Assembly: GCF_025751585.1 (NCBI RefSeq)
Contig: NZ_JAOWKX010000006.1
Span: 199,099-263,098, forward strand
Reading direction: 5' to 3'
Length of the DNA stretch: 64,000 bases
DNA from: Fluctibacter corallii
GTDB lineage: Bacteria; Pseudomonadota; Gammaproteobacteria; Enterobacterales; Alteromonadaceae
In this document: one piece after another, positions 8,392 to 16,860 of the stretch
Layout: each line of letters begins with the position of its first letter
Position numbering within the stretch: position 1 is the first letter of the stretch
Position numbers and translations under genes: made by a program
Notes under the pieces: generated by a model
Databases searched by the model: none
The model's input: only the letters and a program-made list of their open reading frames with translations
Told to the model about the DNA's origin: nothing

Positions 8392-8436
8392 CGTTGTCAC
8401 TCTTGGCGTTTTATTGCATCGTTAAGAGTGACAACG
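8392..8436. repeat. Perfect 13-bp inverted repeat between convergent pheA and tyrA
   Basis: CGTTGTCACTCTT at 8392-8404 and its exact complement at 8424-8436 are separated by 19 bases, starting 10 bp after the pheA stop. No T-run follows. It can fold into a long hairpin in transcripts from either side and probably serves as a transcript end or stabiliser. A smaller perfect hairpin (CAGGTGC ... GCACCTG) lies at 8489-8507, next to the tyrA stop. Confidence 0.6.
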
Positions 8437-8515
8437 TGCCCACGAGTGCCAAAGCAACAGAAGTGAATTTATTACTACTCTAGAAGCACAGGTGCGCGCA
8501 GCACCTGAACGCTAT

Positions 8516-9646
8516 CTACACGTGCCGATCATCATCAGCTTTTAGCAGCAGCTTTTTACTATTCACCAAGCAGGCTTTAGCGTAATCACCAAACCAGTTG
8601 CCAACTGCAAAAAACTGTTTAATAAACTCCCCTTTGTTACCAGATTCAAGCAAATGAAGCGCATTATCAAAGCGATCTCGAAAACGCTTTAGTAGGGCGA
8701 AAGTGTCTGGATTATTATAAATAATATCAGCATAAAGCTGTGGATCCTGTGCAAACAGCCGCCCGACCATTGCCAATTCTAATCGATAAATGGGTGAGCT
8801 AAATGCAATTAGCTGTTGAAGATCCGGGTTTTCTCCGGCCAGGTGTACGCCATATACAAAACTACTGAAATGACGCATCACCTGAATAAAGGCCATCGCA
8901 TCATCATGCTCTTTTGCAGAACTGTGTTGCAGTGCCACGCCCCAAACCCTCATTTGCTCTATCAGCCATTGATAAGCATCCGAATGGCGGCCATCGCATA
9001 CTACCACCACTTGCTTCACTAAACTTTGCACGTCAGGCCCAAACATCGGGTGCAATCCAACTACCGGACCTTGATGCGCAGATAACATCGCATCAAGTGG
9101 TGCTTGTTTAGTACTGGTGATATCGGCAAGTATGCAGTTTTCAGGCAAGCCAGATAATTTTTCAATCACCTCTACCGTATATTTAATCGGAACCGCCACG
9201 ATGACTAAACCGGCACCCTCTAAAATAGATGCTGAGTGTGGCCAGTCTTCTTGTTCAAGCACTGCTACTTCGTAACCGCTGCGGGTAAACATGTCTACAA
9301 ACACGCTTCCCAATGCACCATGCCCTCCCACAATCACGATTTTACCCGCTTGAGGATGTGTACACTTGTATGCATTATGTTGAGTTTGATAGGAGTCCCG
9401 CATTATGCGCCTTAGCAAGTCTTCTACCAAGGCTGGGGGAACCCCTTTTTCTTCAGCTTGTGCCCGTCGACGGCGAATTAAATCGGCCTCTCTGTCAGGC
9501 GCATAAATGGGCATGCCAGTTTTGCTTTTTAGCTCCCCAACTTTCTGGGTAACAGAAGCACGACGAGCGAGCAATTCCACCAATTGACTATCAATGTCAT
9601 CAATGTGATTCCGCAACGTCGCGAGATCGATATCTGTATTACTCAT
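8516..9646 (-). CDS. tyrA: Bifunctional chorismate mutase / prephenate dehydrogenase (T-protein)
   Basis: A 376-residue protein. An N-terminal chorismate mutase domain (1-90; [14 protein letters not shown]) is fused to an NAD-dependent prephenate dehydrogenase with a dinucleotide-binding GGHGALG motif at 107-113 and an LHPMFGPDV segment in the catalytic region. Length and layout match E. coli TyrA (373 aa). It makes 4-hydroxyphenylpyruvate for tyrosine synthesis. It lies 13 bp downstream of aroF, so both genes form one operon, probably controlled by TyrR at the aroF promoter. Confidence 0.97.
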   Translation of the reverse strand: MSNTDIDLATLRNHIDDIDSQLVELLARRASVTQKVGELKSKTGMPIYAPDREADLIRRRRAQAEEKGVPPALVEDLLRRIMRDSYQTQHNAYKCTHPQAGKIVIVGGHGALGSVFVDMFTRSGYEVAVLEQEDWPHSASILEGAGLVIVAVPIKYTVEVIEKLSGLPENCILADITSTKQAPLDAMLSAHQGPVVGLHPMFGPDVQSLVKQVVVVCDGRHSDAYQWLIEQMRVWGVALQHSSAKEHDDAMAFIQVMRHFSSFVYGVHLAGENPDLQQLIAFSSPIYRLELAMVGRLFAQDPQLYADIIYNNPDTFALLKRFRDRFDNALHLLESGNKGEFIKQFFAVGNWFGDYAKACLVNSKKLLLKADDDRHV

Positions 9647-9659
9647 AAACCTTGGCCTA

Positions 9660-10751
9660 CTAGATGTTCCCTTCTAGTTTAGTCTGCCGCATCGGTAATA
9701 CGGTAATCAACTTTTCTCGCGTACTATCTAGTAAGCGCTCTGTTGTATCCCAATCAATGCAACCATCGGTAATTGATACACCGAAATCCAGTTGCTCCAG
9801 AGCTTTACCCTCGCCATTTTGATTCCCTGCATTTAAGTGGCTTTCAAGCATGATACCGATAATAGATTGGTTACCTTCAAGTATCTGGTTAACAACATTT
9901 TGTGCCACTAACGGTTGACGTCGATAATCTTTCGCTGAGTTAGCATGGCTGCAATCGACTACCAACCCTGCACTGAGTCCGACATCATCTAAAATAGTTT
10001 CAAATTCAGAAATGCAAACTGAATCGTAATTAGGTGTTTTGCCACCGCGCAGAATAATATGCCCGTCTGGATTACCTTGAGTTTGAATGAGACTCACCTG
10101 CCCCAACTGATTGATGCCCATGAATGCATGACCAGAAGCAGCGGATTTAAGTGCGTTCAGTGCAATATCCAAGCTGCCATCAGTGCCGTTTTTAAACCCC
10201 ACAGGCATTGATAAACCACTGGCCATTTCTCTGTGCGTTTGAGACTCAGACGTTCTGGCACCGATAGCTGCCCAGCTAAATAACTCAGCAAGGTACTGTG
10301 GACTGATCGGATCCAAGGCTTCAGTTGCCACTGGCAATTCTAATTCAGCTAGCCAAATCAATAGTTCACGCGCTTTGCGAAGCCCAGTTTCAATATCAAA
10401 GCTGCCATCTAAATGCGGATCGTTAATTAACCCTTTCCAACCAACGGTAGTACGAGGTTTTTCAAAATATACGCGCATGACAATGTATAACGTATCTTTA
10501 CTGGCCTCGTGTAGCTCTTTGAGACGCTTGGCATACTCTTTTGCTGCATCTATGTCGTGAATAGAACATGGCCCACACACAACGAGTAGACGGTGATCTC
10601 GTCTGTGAATGATATCACTGACTGTATTTCGTGCTTGACTGATAAAATTCAGGGCACGCTCGCCAACAGGTAGCTCTTCAGCAAGTGCCTGCGGGGTAAT
10701 CAAAACATGTTCAGACGTGATGTGTACGTTATTCAACGGATCGCGTAGCAT
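9660..10751 (-). CDS. aroF: 3-deoxy-7-phosphoheptulonate synthase (class I DAHP synthase), probably tyrosine-sensitive
   Basis: A 363-residue class I (AroFGH) DAHP synthase. Recognisable segments include VCGPCSIHD (about 59-67), a [10 protein letters not shown] phosphoenolpyruvate-binding stretch (about 98-107), [28 protein letters not shown] and SITDGCIDW. It catalyses the first step of the shikimate pathway from PEP and erythrose-4-phosphate. The operon with tyrA and the TyrR boxes upstream suggest the Tyr-regulated isozyme. That assignment is inferred from context, since the residues setting feedback specificity were not compared. Confidence 0.95.
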   Translation of the reverse strand: MLRDPLNNVHITSEHVLITPQALAEELPVGERALNFISQARNTVSDIIHRRDHRLLVVCGPCSIHDIDAAKEYAKRLKELHEASKDTLYIVMRVYFEKPRTTVGWKGLINDPHLDGSFDIETGLRKARELLIWLAELELPVATEALDPISPQYLAELFSWAAIGARTSESQTHREMASGLSMPVGFKNGTDGSLDIALNALKSAASGHAFMGINQLGQVSLIQTQGNPDGHIILRGGKTPNYDSVCISEFETILDDVGLSAGLVVDCSHANSAKDYRRQPLVAQNVVNQILEGNQSIIGIMLESHLNAGNQNGEGKALEQLDFGVSITDGCIDWDTTERLLDSTREKLITVLPMRQTKLEGNI

Positions 10752-10792
10752 TAGAAATCAAACTCTCTTTTAAATTACAGTGGAATATGCGT

Positions 10793-10853
10793 AGACTAAC
10801 GGCTCACACCCCCATTGTAAACCCCAAATTACAATAGCAAAGATAACTTTACA
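10793..10853 (-). promoter_or_regulatory. aroF-tyrA promoter with TyrR boxes
   Basis: TGTAAA-N6-ATTACA at 10816-10833 matches the TyrR consensus TGTAAA-N6-TTTACA at 11 of 12 positions. A weaker box, AGCAAA-N6-TTTACA (10836-10853), is phased 20 bp away, like the strong/weak box pairs of TyrR operons. The lower strand has a -35 hexamer TTTACA (10821-10816) inside the strong box, a 17-bp spacer, and a -10-like TAGTCT (10798-10793). TyrR bound there would block the promoter. A further TGTAAA half-site lies at 10889. Boxes are seen directly; repression is inferred. Confidence 0.75.
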
Positions 10854-11012
10854 CACCTTATAAAATTAGGCAAAAATCGCCATTTATATGTAAACATTTA
10901 AAAACACATTATTTATTATACGTGCGCCCTGTGTATAACTATCTTTCTCAATCAAGATAGGCTAGTGTTGAGGGTAAACTCATCGAACAAGGAATGTCGG
11001 AGCCCGCATATT

Positions 11013-13271
11013 ATGGAATCGTCATGGAATCACAAATTGACTGTGCCATTGTCGATGGTTCTGTTGCTCATATTAATCCTATCCGTTGCTACTTCCTATA
11101 TTGTGGTATCTGAAACATCTAAAGCAGAGAATGAAAGTATCGAATTGGTGCACTCTCAGACACTGGCTTATATCCAGCTCAATATCATTAATACGGAGCT
11201 AGCTTATTTATCAAGCTTAGATGAGGGACAGATATACAGCAGAGACACTGTTACTGGGATTCGACAACGCATAGCCTCACTCCTTAATGCGATTGACGTC
11301 ATCGACCGTCATTCAACTAATTTATCTCACGATACCAATGTACATAGTCCTATTCCACTCACCGACTACCTCACTAAAATTCGAATAAATGCGATGCAAT
11401 TGGCAAAGCACATCTCGATACCTAACGGAGCTGCGCAAGTAACGGAATTTGTCCAACAAACAACAAACACTCGGCAAGTGATAGAGGGTGCCTTACCCCT
11501 TCTTCTTGAGCAGATTCAAGTACAGAAATCGGAGGTACAGCACAGTCTTTTACTCGTGAGACTATTCGTTTTAGGGCAAAGTGTACTCTCTCTGTTAGTC
11601 GTATATATATTGGCAAGAGCACTCAAAGCCTATATTCGTTCAATGACAAGAACTAAGCGCTTATCTCGTTTTACAGAAAACACACCGAATGCGATTTTTT
11701 GTTTAACTACAGACGATCAGATCTTCTATAAAAACCCGGCCTGTGGCGAGCTATTGTCCCGACTACAGGTCTCAGCATCAACGTTGATCGATCACATTGC
11801 CTCTTCACTGCAAAGCTCACAAGTATTGCTTGAGAAATCAAATAAAAAATCCACGTCGTTTTATACCATTATTAGGGATGTCTCACTTCGTTGCGATGTG
11901 CATTTTGCAGACGAGGAGCAACAGTGGGATATTCACCTCACAGACGAAACAAACCGCATAAAAGCTGAAAACCAACTCAAGTATCAGGCATACCATCATC
12001 CTTCTTCGGGATTGAGTAATCAGCGTAAATTTCGTGCCCAGCTATCAGACCGCGCGCAAAATCAAGATGCTTTTATATTAGGTATGATAGAAGTTCGCTC
12101 ATTCTCGGAAATATTACAGCGAACTGGATTTCTTGAAGCACAAGATGTTGTTAAGCATATTGCGAATATCATCAACGATACCTGCGCAGATCAGCTCTTT
12201 GATGCTGATGTTTACCATATCGGAGATAAAGATTTTGCAGTTATCATCGATAAAACCTGCAATGTTCCCATTATCGAATCGTTAGTTTCCCATATTAACG
12301 CTGCCCTTAGGGATGCCCCTGAATTAATTGAATTTCGTCCACAACTTGATTTTGGCTTTGCGTGTTTTCCCCATGACGCTAGCTCTATAGAAGCTGTTAT
12401 CAATGTTGCCAGAATTGCATTAGATACGTCTGCGTCTAATCAGCACAGCGCATTTAAAGTATTCGATAAAGCCTTAGGGGCAAAAATTTCACGGCAGCAA
12501 AAAATTATTGAGGCTCTAACACTACAAGTTGGCAGTCCTTCAATGAATTTATTCTACCAACCCCAATTGGATACAACATCTGGCAACATTGTTGGGTTTG
12601 AAGCTTTATTGCGTTGGCAATTCGAAGGAGAGTGGATTTCCCCTGCTGAATTTATTCCTATTGCTGAAAAATCTGGACGTATCATTGAGCTAGGAACGTG
12701 GGTGTTACACCGCGCTTGTGAAGAAGGAGCGCTATTAAGGCACCACAACCCAGAATTGTCACTTGCAGTGAATATTTCACCGAGCCAATTTCACCACCCC
12801 GACTTTTTAGATACCTTAAATGATGTTCTGAACACAACGACCTATCCAGCCCATTATCTAGAATTAGAAATCACAGAAGGCATGCTCATGTCTGACAAAC
12901 AGGAGGTTGCACAAAAACTCAGTACGCTGAAAGCAATGGGTGTAAAGCTATCGATTGATGACTTTGGTACCGGATACTCATCCCTGAGCTACCTGAAAGC
13001 ACTGCCTATCGACAAATTAAAAATCGATCGCTCCTTTATCGCTAACCTGCTCTCGAATCAAGCCGATCAGTCTATTGTGAGCGCAATTATTAATCTTGCT
13101 GAAAACCTAGGCATGAATTTGATTGCAGAAGGCACGGAAACCAAGGGGCAAGTGGATTGGTTGAATAAACGAGGATGTCGTCAAGTACAAGGCTTTTGGC
13201 TAAGCGAAGCATTAACACTAGACAACGCGATTGCATTTATGGCTGAAGAACGCTCACATCAGCATATTTAA
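11013..13271 (+). CDS. Membrane-bound c-di-GMP phosphodiesterase-type protein (degenerate GGDEF + EAL)
   Basis: A 752-residue protein starting at an ATG with GGAG ten bases upstream; an in-frame GTG at 10965 is possible but has weaker support. It has TM1 at 11-32, a periplasmic sensor segment, TM2 around 180-204, a PAS-like region, a GGDEF-like domain with a degenerate signature (HIGDKDF near 402-408), and an EAL domain with an intact EAL (530-532), DDFGTGYSSL and late EGTET motifs. It probably breaks down c-di-GMP, with the first domain as a regulatory or GTP-binding module. The gene diverges from aroF. The signal sensed is unknown. Confidence 0.85.
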   Translation: MESSWNHKLTVPLSMVLLLILILSVATSYIVVSETSKAENESIELVHSQTLAYIQLNIINTELAYLSSLDEGQIYSRDTVTGIRQRIASLLNAIDVIDRHSTNLSHDTNVHSPIPLTDYLTKIRINAMQLAKHISIPNGAAQVTEFVQQTTNTRQVIEGALPLLLEQIQVQKSEVQHSLLLVRLFVLGQSVLSLLVVYILARALKAYIRSMTRTKRLSRFTENTPNAIFCLTTDDQIFYKNPACGELLSRLQVSASTLIDHIASSLQSSQVLLEKSNKKSTSFYTIIRDVSLRCDVHFADEEQQWDIHLTDETNRIKAENQLKYQAYHHPSSGLSNQRKFRAQLSDRAQNQDAFILGMIEVRSFSEILQRTGFLEAQDVVKHIANIINDTCADQLFDADVYHIGDKDFAVIIDKTCNVPIIESLVSHINAALRDAPELIEFRPQLDFGFACFPHDASSIEAVINVARIALDTSASNQHSAFKVFDKALGAKISRQQKIIEALTLQVGSPSMNLFYQPQLDTTSGNIVGFEALLRWQFEGEWISPAEFIPIAEKSGRIIELGTWVLHRACEEGALLRHHNPELSLAVNISPSQFHHPDFLDTLNDVLNTTTYPAHYLELEITEGMLMSDKQEVAQKLSTLKAMGVKLSIDDFGTGYSSLSYLKALPIDKLKIDRSFIANLLSNQADQSIVSAIINLAENLGMNLIAEGTETKGQVDWLNKRGCRQVQGFWLSEALTLDNAIAFMAEERSHQHI

Positions 13272-13480
13272 ACACGAGTAACCTAGATCGAGTAACTTGG
13301 ATTGATTACTACTTAATCTGGCAATGCTGTTATGAGAGCCGCATCAATTCTGGCAGTCTCTAATGTACGTGTAGCGGACATTTCGTATTCTTTCCCATGA
13401 AAAAACAGGATATGGTTTTTCTGTGGAAACGAGTGCTACTATGAAGTCTAAGTAATAAGCTGTTAGGCCTCAGGAAAGAT
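13272..13480. other. Left junction of the cassette array, with a lone integron core site
   Basis: A short intergenic region that contains GTTAGGC at 13462-13468, the 3' core of integron recombination sites, 12 bp before the KAP gene start. I found no clear partner GCCTAAC arm upstream. It is either an attI-like site or the right end of a decayed attC. No integrase gene or integrase fragment is visible between the EAL gene and this core. Confidence 0.55.
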
Positions 13481-15658
13481 ATGGAAGATAAAAACTACTC
13501 CTCAGATTCACCTATACACGAGCAAGAACAGGATAGGTTTTCTCGCTGGAGCTTTTCCGAAAGGGTAGCTCAAGTAATATCAAAGCGAAGTGATCCAAGC
13601 AGTATAGTTATTGGACTCTATGGTATATGGGGCGATGGTAAAACATCCGTGCTCAACTTTATTGAAAAATCTTTGGATTCTGATGAGAACGTAATATGCA
13701 TTAAGTTCAACCCTTGGCGCTTTGGTGCAGAGGAAGAACTGCTAACAGGTTTCTTTTTTGATATAGCTGATGCTCTAGATGCAGAATTAATAAAAACTGG
13801 TGATAAGCTTAAAGATTTCGTTAAAAAGGCGGCTCCTGGTGCTGGTGCAATTATGGGCGCAAAGGGGGCAGGAGATGCTTTTGGTTCTTTCATCTCAGGG
13901 CCAGATATAAATGAGCTTAAGAAAAGAATAGAAAATGAGCTGGAAAAAGCTCAGAGGCGAGTCCTTATACTAATAGACGATGTTGATAGGCTAGAAAAAA
14001 CAGAAATTCATGCATTGTTTAGACTAGTTAAGCTAACTGCTGATTTTAAATATACATCATATATCTTGGCATTTGATAAAGATGTTGTCGCTGCATCCTT
14101 GCAAGACCGCTACTCTAGTACTGCTGAGAATGCAGGAGAGGCATTTCTAGAAAAAATTATTCAAGTTCCCTTACATTTGCCAGCTGTTGAAAAGCAAGTA
14201 CTTCGAGAATTTTGTTTTCAAGGAGTGGATGAAGCAATAAATATTGCGGGGATCACACTCTCACAGCAGCAAGTTCAAGAGTTTGTTCGTAACTTTAGCT
14301 CTGCATTCGACGATTGCTTAACCACCCCAAGAAAAGCCAAGTTATATGGGAATACATTAATGTTCTCTTTGCCTATCTTGCAAGGAGAAGTAAACCCTGT
14401 AGATTTAATGCTTTTAGAGGGCATAAGGGTCTTTTGCCCTTCGTTGTATGGGGTGCTGAGGGTAAATAAGTCGCTATTTACAGGTACTTTTCGAGATAGC
14501 TATTACTCGAATAATGATAATGAAAAAGATCATATAAAAAACCTTGTAAATGATGCCCTTGACGTTGGAAAAAACATCAATAAAGCAGGTTTTATTGAAC
14601 TGCTAAAAAATATGTTTCCTAAACTTCAATCCGTCTACGGGAACATGAGCTATGGATCCGATTGGTATGAGAAATGGAATAATGGCCAAAGAATTTGCTC
14701 TGAAAATTATTACTCAAGATATTTTACTTATGCCATTCCGAGAGGTGATATATCTGATCACGCAATCCAAGCGCTGTCTGACGAAAGCGAGAAGTGGGGA
14801 GTGGAACTTGATAGAGAAAGCAACCCTCTGAATGAAATTCTAACCCCCGCTTCATCGGAAACATTAATTAAAAAATTGAGGCATAAATCGGGCGAAATTA
14901 GCGCTACTGCCTCAATTGCACTTGCTGTAGCGATAACACAAAAGAGTGATGAAATTTCAAACCCAGAGGTTTTGTACAGTTGGACGACTCCCTTTTCCCA
15001 AGCAGCCATGCTGGTTAGCGATCTGATCCAAAATGTGCCGAAACCAGATCGAACTGACTTGGCAAAAAAATGCATCGATACTGCCCCTATACTTGGGTTC
15101 AAGCTTGAAATATTTGGATGGTTAAAGCGAGAGGATGAGAACAAACCTGAAAAAGATGTGTTTTCTGAAGCAAGCATAGATGAAATTGGGAAACACTTGG
15201 GAAAAGTAATAGCTGATGAGCTTAAAGACCAAAAAGATATAACACTATTAGCGCCTACATCGATACCAACAATATTTTATACATTGAATAAGTTTGTTGA
15301 GAAAGGCTATGTTAATGATTACGTGGATGAATTGATTTTAAAGGATCCAGAGTCTCTAATTAGAATAATCGACTCATATGTACCAACAGCGTGGGGAATG
15401 GAGACCGGGGTTTCTCACAAGTCGGATTTTAAAAGGGATCAATATAACAGCTTAACTAGTGAGCTAGACGCCTCAACAGTTTTAAGCGCGATCGAAATGT
15501 ACTTTCCCCAAGCAATGAAAGTCTCTGATGACTTCCCTAGATTGTACGATGATGATGCAGAAAAAGGTCTCCTATTCTTGAAGCAATTTGTATGGTTGCA
15601 TCAATACGTTATACGTGAATCAGAAGATACAGAGAATGAGAGTGACGAGAAGGCCTAA
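13481..15658 (+). CDS. KAP-family P-loop NTPase (cassette-borne, candidate defence ATPase)
   Basis: A 725-residue protein with the KAP NTPase hallmarks: Walker A GIWGDGKT at 48-55, the FNPWRFG segment at 76-82, a glycine-rich stretch at 119-141 where many KAP proteins carry membrane segments, Walker B VLILIDDVDRL at 161-171, and the FDKDVV motif at 198-203. The remaining 500 residues match nothing I recognise. KAP NTPases occur in several phage-defence systems (for example QatA), so a defence role is plausible but inferred. It begins 12 bp after an integron core and has an AGGAAAG ribosome-binding site. Its stop lies inside the next attC site. Base composition looks more AT-rich than the flanking genes. 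Confidence 0.8.
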   Translation: MEDKNYSSDSPIHEQEQDRFSRWSFSERVAQVISKRSDPSSIVIGLYGIWGDGKTSVLNFIEKSLDSDENVICIKFNPWRFGAEEELLTGFFFDIADALDAELIKTGDKLKDFVKKAAPGAGAIMGAKGAGDAFGSFISGPDINELKKRIENELEKAQRRVLILIDDVDRLEKTEIHALFRLVKLTADFKYTSYILAFDKDVVAASLQDRYSSTAENAGEAFLEKIIQVPLHLPAVEKQVLREFCFQGVDEAINIAGITLSQQQVQEFVRNFSSAFDDCLTTPRKAKLYGNTLMFSLPILQGEVNPVDLMLLEGIRVFCPSLYGVLRVNKSLFTGTFRDSYYSNNDNEKDHIKNLVNDALDVGKNINKAGFIELLKNMFPKLQSVYGNMSYGSDWYEKWNNGQRICSENYYSRYFTYAIPRGDISDHAIQALSDESEKWGVELDRESNPLNEILTPASSETLIKKLRHKSGEISATASIALAVAITQKSDEISNPEVLYSWTTPFSQAAMLVSDLIQNVPKPDRTDLAKKCIDTAPILGFKLEIFGWLKREDENKPEKDVFSEASIDEIGKHLGKVIADELKDQKDITLLAPTSIPTIFYTLNKFVEKGYVNDYVDELILKDPESLIRIIDSYVPTAWGMETGVSHKSDFKRDQYNSLTSELDASTVLSAIEMYFPQAMKVSDDFPRLYDDDAEKGLLFLKQFVWLHQYVIRESEDTENESDEKA

Positions 15659-15724
15659 CAAGGCGGTGCTACGGAAAATTTACTCGCTGACGCTCCTAAA
15701 TTTCCGCAGAGCGCGGCGTTAGGC
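15653..15724 (+). repeat. attC site of the KAP cassette
   Basis: A 72-bp imperfect palindrome. The outer cores GCCTAAC (15653-15659) and GTTAGGC (15718-15724) are exactly complementary, and inner arms such as CGGAAAATTT and AAATTTCCG pair across a central spacer. The KAP stop codon is inside the first core. This is a classic short attC (59-base element). Confidence 0.88.
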
Positions 15725-15737
15725 ATCGGAAGGTAAT

Positions 15738-16370
15738 ATGCAGAAATCCGAACAAGTTTCACCATATTTTTTGTATGATTTGGAGAGGTTTCGTACTTTT
15801 GTAGAATTATCTACTCGACACTGGAATGAAGAAGCAATTAAATACGCCCAATCTGATATTGAAACAGATGAAGGATCTTGCTGGGACAGATATGAATATC
15901 GTACTGATCTTAGTACTCACTTTAATGAAATATTTCCTCAATATCAGAAACAGTCTTACTTGCTAATGTTGGTATCTTTATTTGAAGACTACCTTAACCA
16001 ATTATGTAACAGTCTGCATTTTGAGAATGAATTTTGTTGCAGCCTAAAAGAGTACAGTGGCTCTGGAATTGAAAGAGCAAAGAAGTATTTAGTAAAAATT
16101 GCAAATATCACTGTGCCAACTGGAACTAAAGATTGGAGTCAAATAATAGATGCACGCGATATTAGAAATATCATAGCTCATAATGCTGGTCATTTAGATC
16201 AAGAAAGCCATAAAAAGCAAATGAAAATAGTATCTAAAAGCCAGCACTTAAACTCTGAACAATATGCAAGAATACATCTTAATATCGAGAATGAGTATTT
16301 GCTTGAAGTCATTGGTGCAATGGAGGAAGTAGCTAAAGTACTCTGGGATGAGATTAGAACGAATGCCTAA
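15738..16370 (+). CDS. Cassette-borne protein with HEPN-type RNxxxH motif
   Basis: A 210-residue, probably all-helical protein. The strongest feature is ARDIRNIIAHNAGH at 139-152, which contains R143-N144-x3-H148, the RNxxxH signature of HEPN domains, many of which are ribonucleases in toxin-antitoxin and abortive-infection systems. The preceding helices (YLLMLVSLFEDYLNQLC at 74-90) fit a HEPN fold like that of RiboL-PSP-HEPN/MAE_28990-type proteins. The gene starts 13 bp after the previous attC core and has a GGAAGG ribosome-binding site. Its stop lies in the next attC. No antitoxin partner is adjacent. RNase activity is inferred. Confidence 0.7.
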   Translation: MQKSEQVSPYFLYDLERFRTFVELSTRHWNEEAIKYAQSDIETDEGSCWDRYEYRTDLSTHFNEIFPQYQKQSYLLMLVSLFEDYLNQLCNSLHFENEFCCSLKEYSGSGIERAKKYLVKIANITVPTGTKDWSQIIDARDIRNIIAHNAGHLDQESHKKQMKIVSKSQHLNSEQYARIHLNIENEYLLEVIGAMEEVAKVLWDEIRTNA

Positions 16371-16465
16371 CAAGCCAAGTCAACGGGTCAATTTTTAGCT
16401 GGCTCCCGTCGATTCGCTCCTAACTTTAGCCAGTGTAAAAATTGCCCCTGCTTGGGGCGTTGACC
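16365..16465 (+). repeat. Larger, less regular attC-like site after the HEPN cassette
   Basis: It starts with core GCCTAAC (16365-16371), which holds the stop of the upstream gene, and ends at about GTTGACC (16459-16465). Inner arms pair well: the CAATTTTTA and CTGGCT segments against AGCCAG, TAAAAATTG and CTTGG. The 3' core departs from GTTRRRY, so the right boundary is less certain than for the other two sites. Confidence 0.6.
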
Positions 16466-16860
16466 GTCCGCTCATTGTCTAATCGTGCCGTTAAGAGAAG
16501 CGTATAGGTCGGAAAAGTACGTGCAGCGGTCGTTGGCTCCTTTCATTTAAATGACAATATCGAGTGAGCAACTTCGTGAGGGTATTAGTAAGTGAAGCTA
16601 ATTATTTAACTGGATGAACTGCGTCTCTCCCATATTCGGGAAAACGACCCAATCGCTCGTTTTTCTCTTTAGCATTTAATCCCGATCGCCAGCTTTCCTT
16701 TATGTAGCAATATGACAGCTTGTTTGGTAATAGTAATGAAAGTACAAAAGTGAGCGATGCGGTGGCAGAAAAACGCGCAAATCGCGATATGTTAAACTGT
16801 TAGCCGCTGAAAGAATCATCTAGCATGCGCTCAATATAATGCTCGTGGGAGTGAATCTAT
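16466..16860. other. Geneless stretch inside the cassette array
   Basis: About 395 bp with no open frame of note between the second attC-like site and the 478-residue gene. A lone GTTAGCC core at 16799-16805 lies 55 bp before that gene, so part of this stretch may be a separate geneless or decayed cassette. A weak hairpin (AAAACGA ... TCGTTTT) followed by a T-rich run lies in the middle. Promoter and RNA content are unknown. Confidence 0.5.

Noticed and set aside
13272..13470. Integrase gene or full attI site at the left end of the array
   Set aside because: Only about 190 bp lie between the EAL gene and the first core. No reading frame resembling a tyrosine recombinase was seen on either strand, and no paired core arm was found.
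16595..16805. A very large attC pairing AGCTAAT...TTTAAC with GTTAAA...GTTAGCC
   Set aside because: The pairing is only partial and the element would be about 210 bp, longer than usual attC sites. Mentioned only as a possibility within the geneless stretch.
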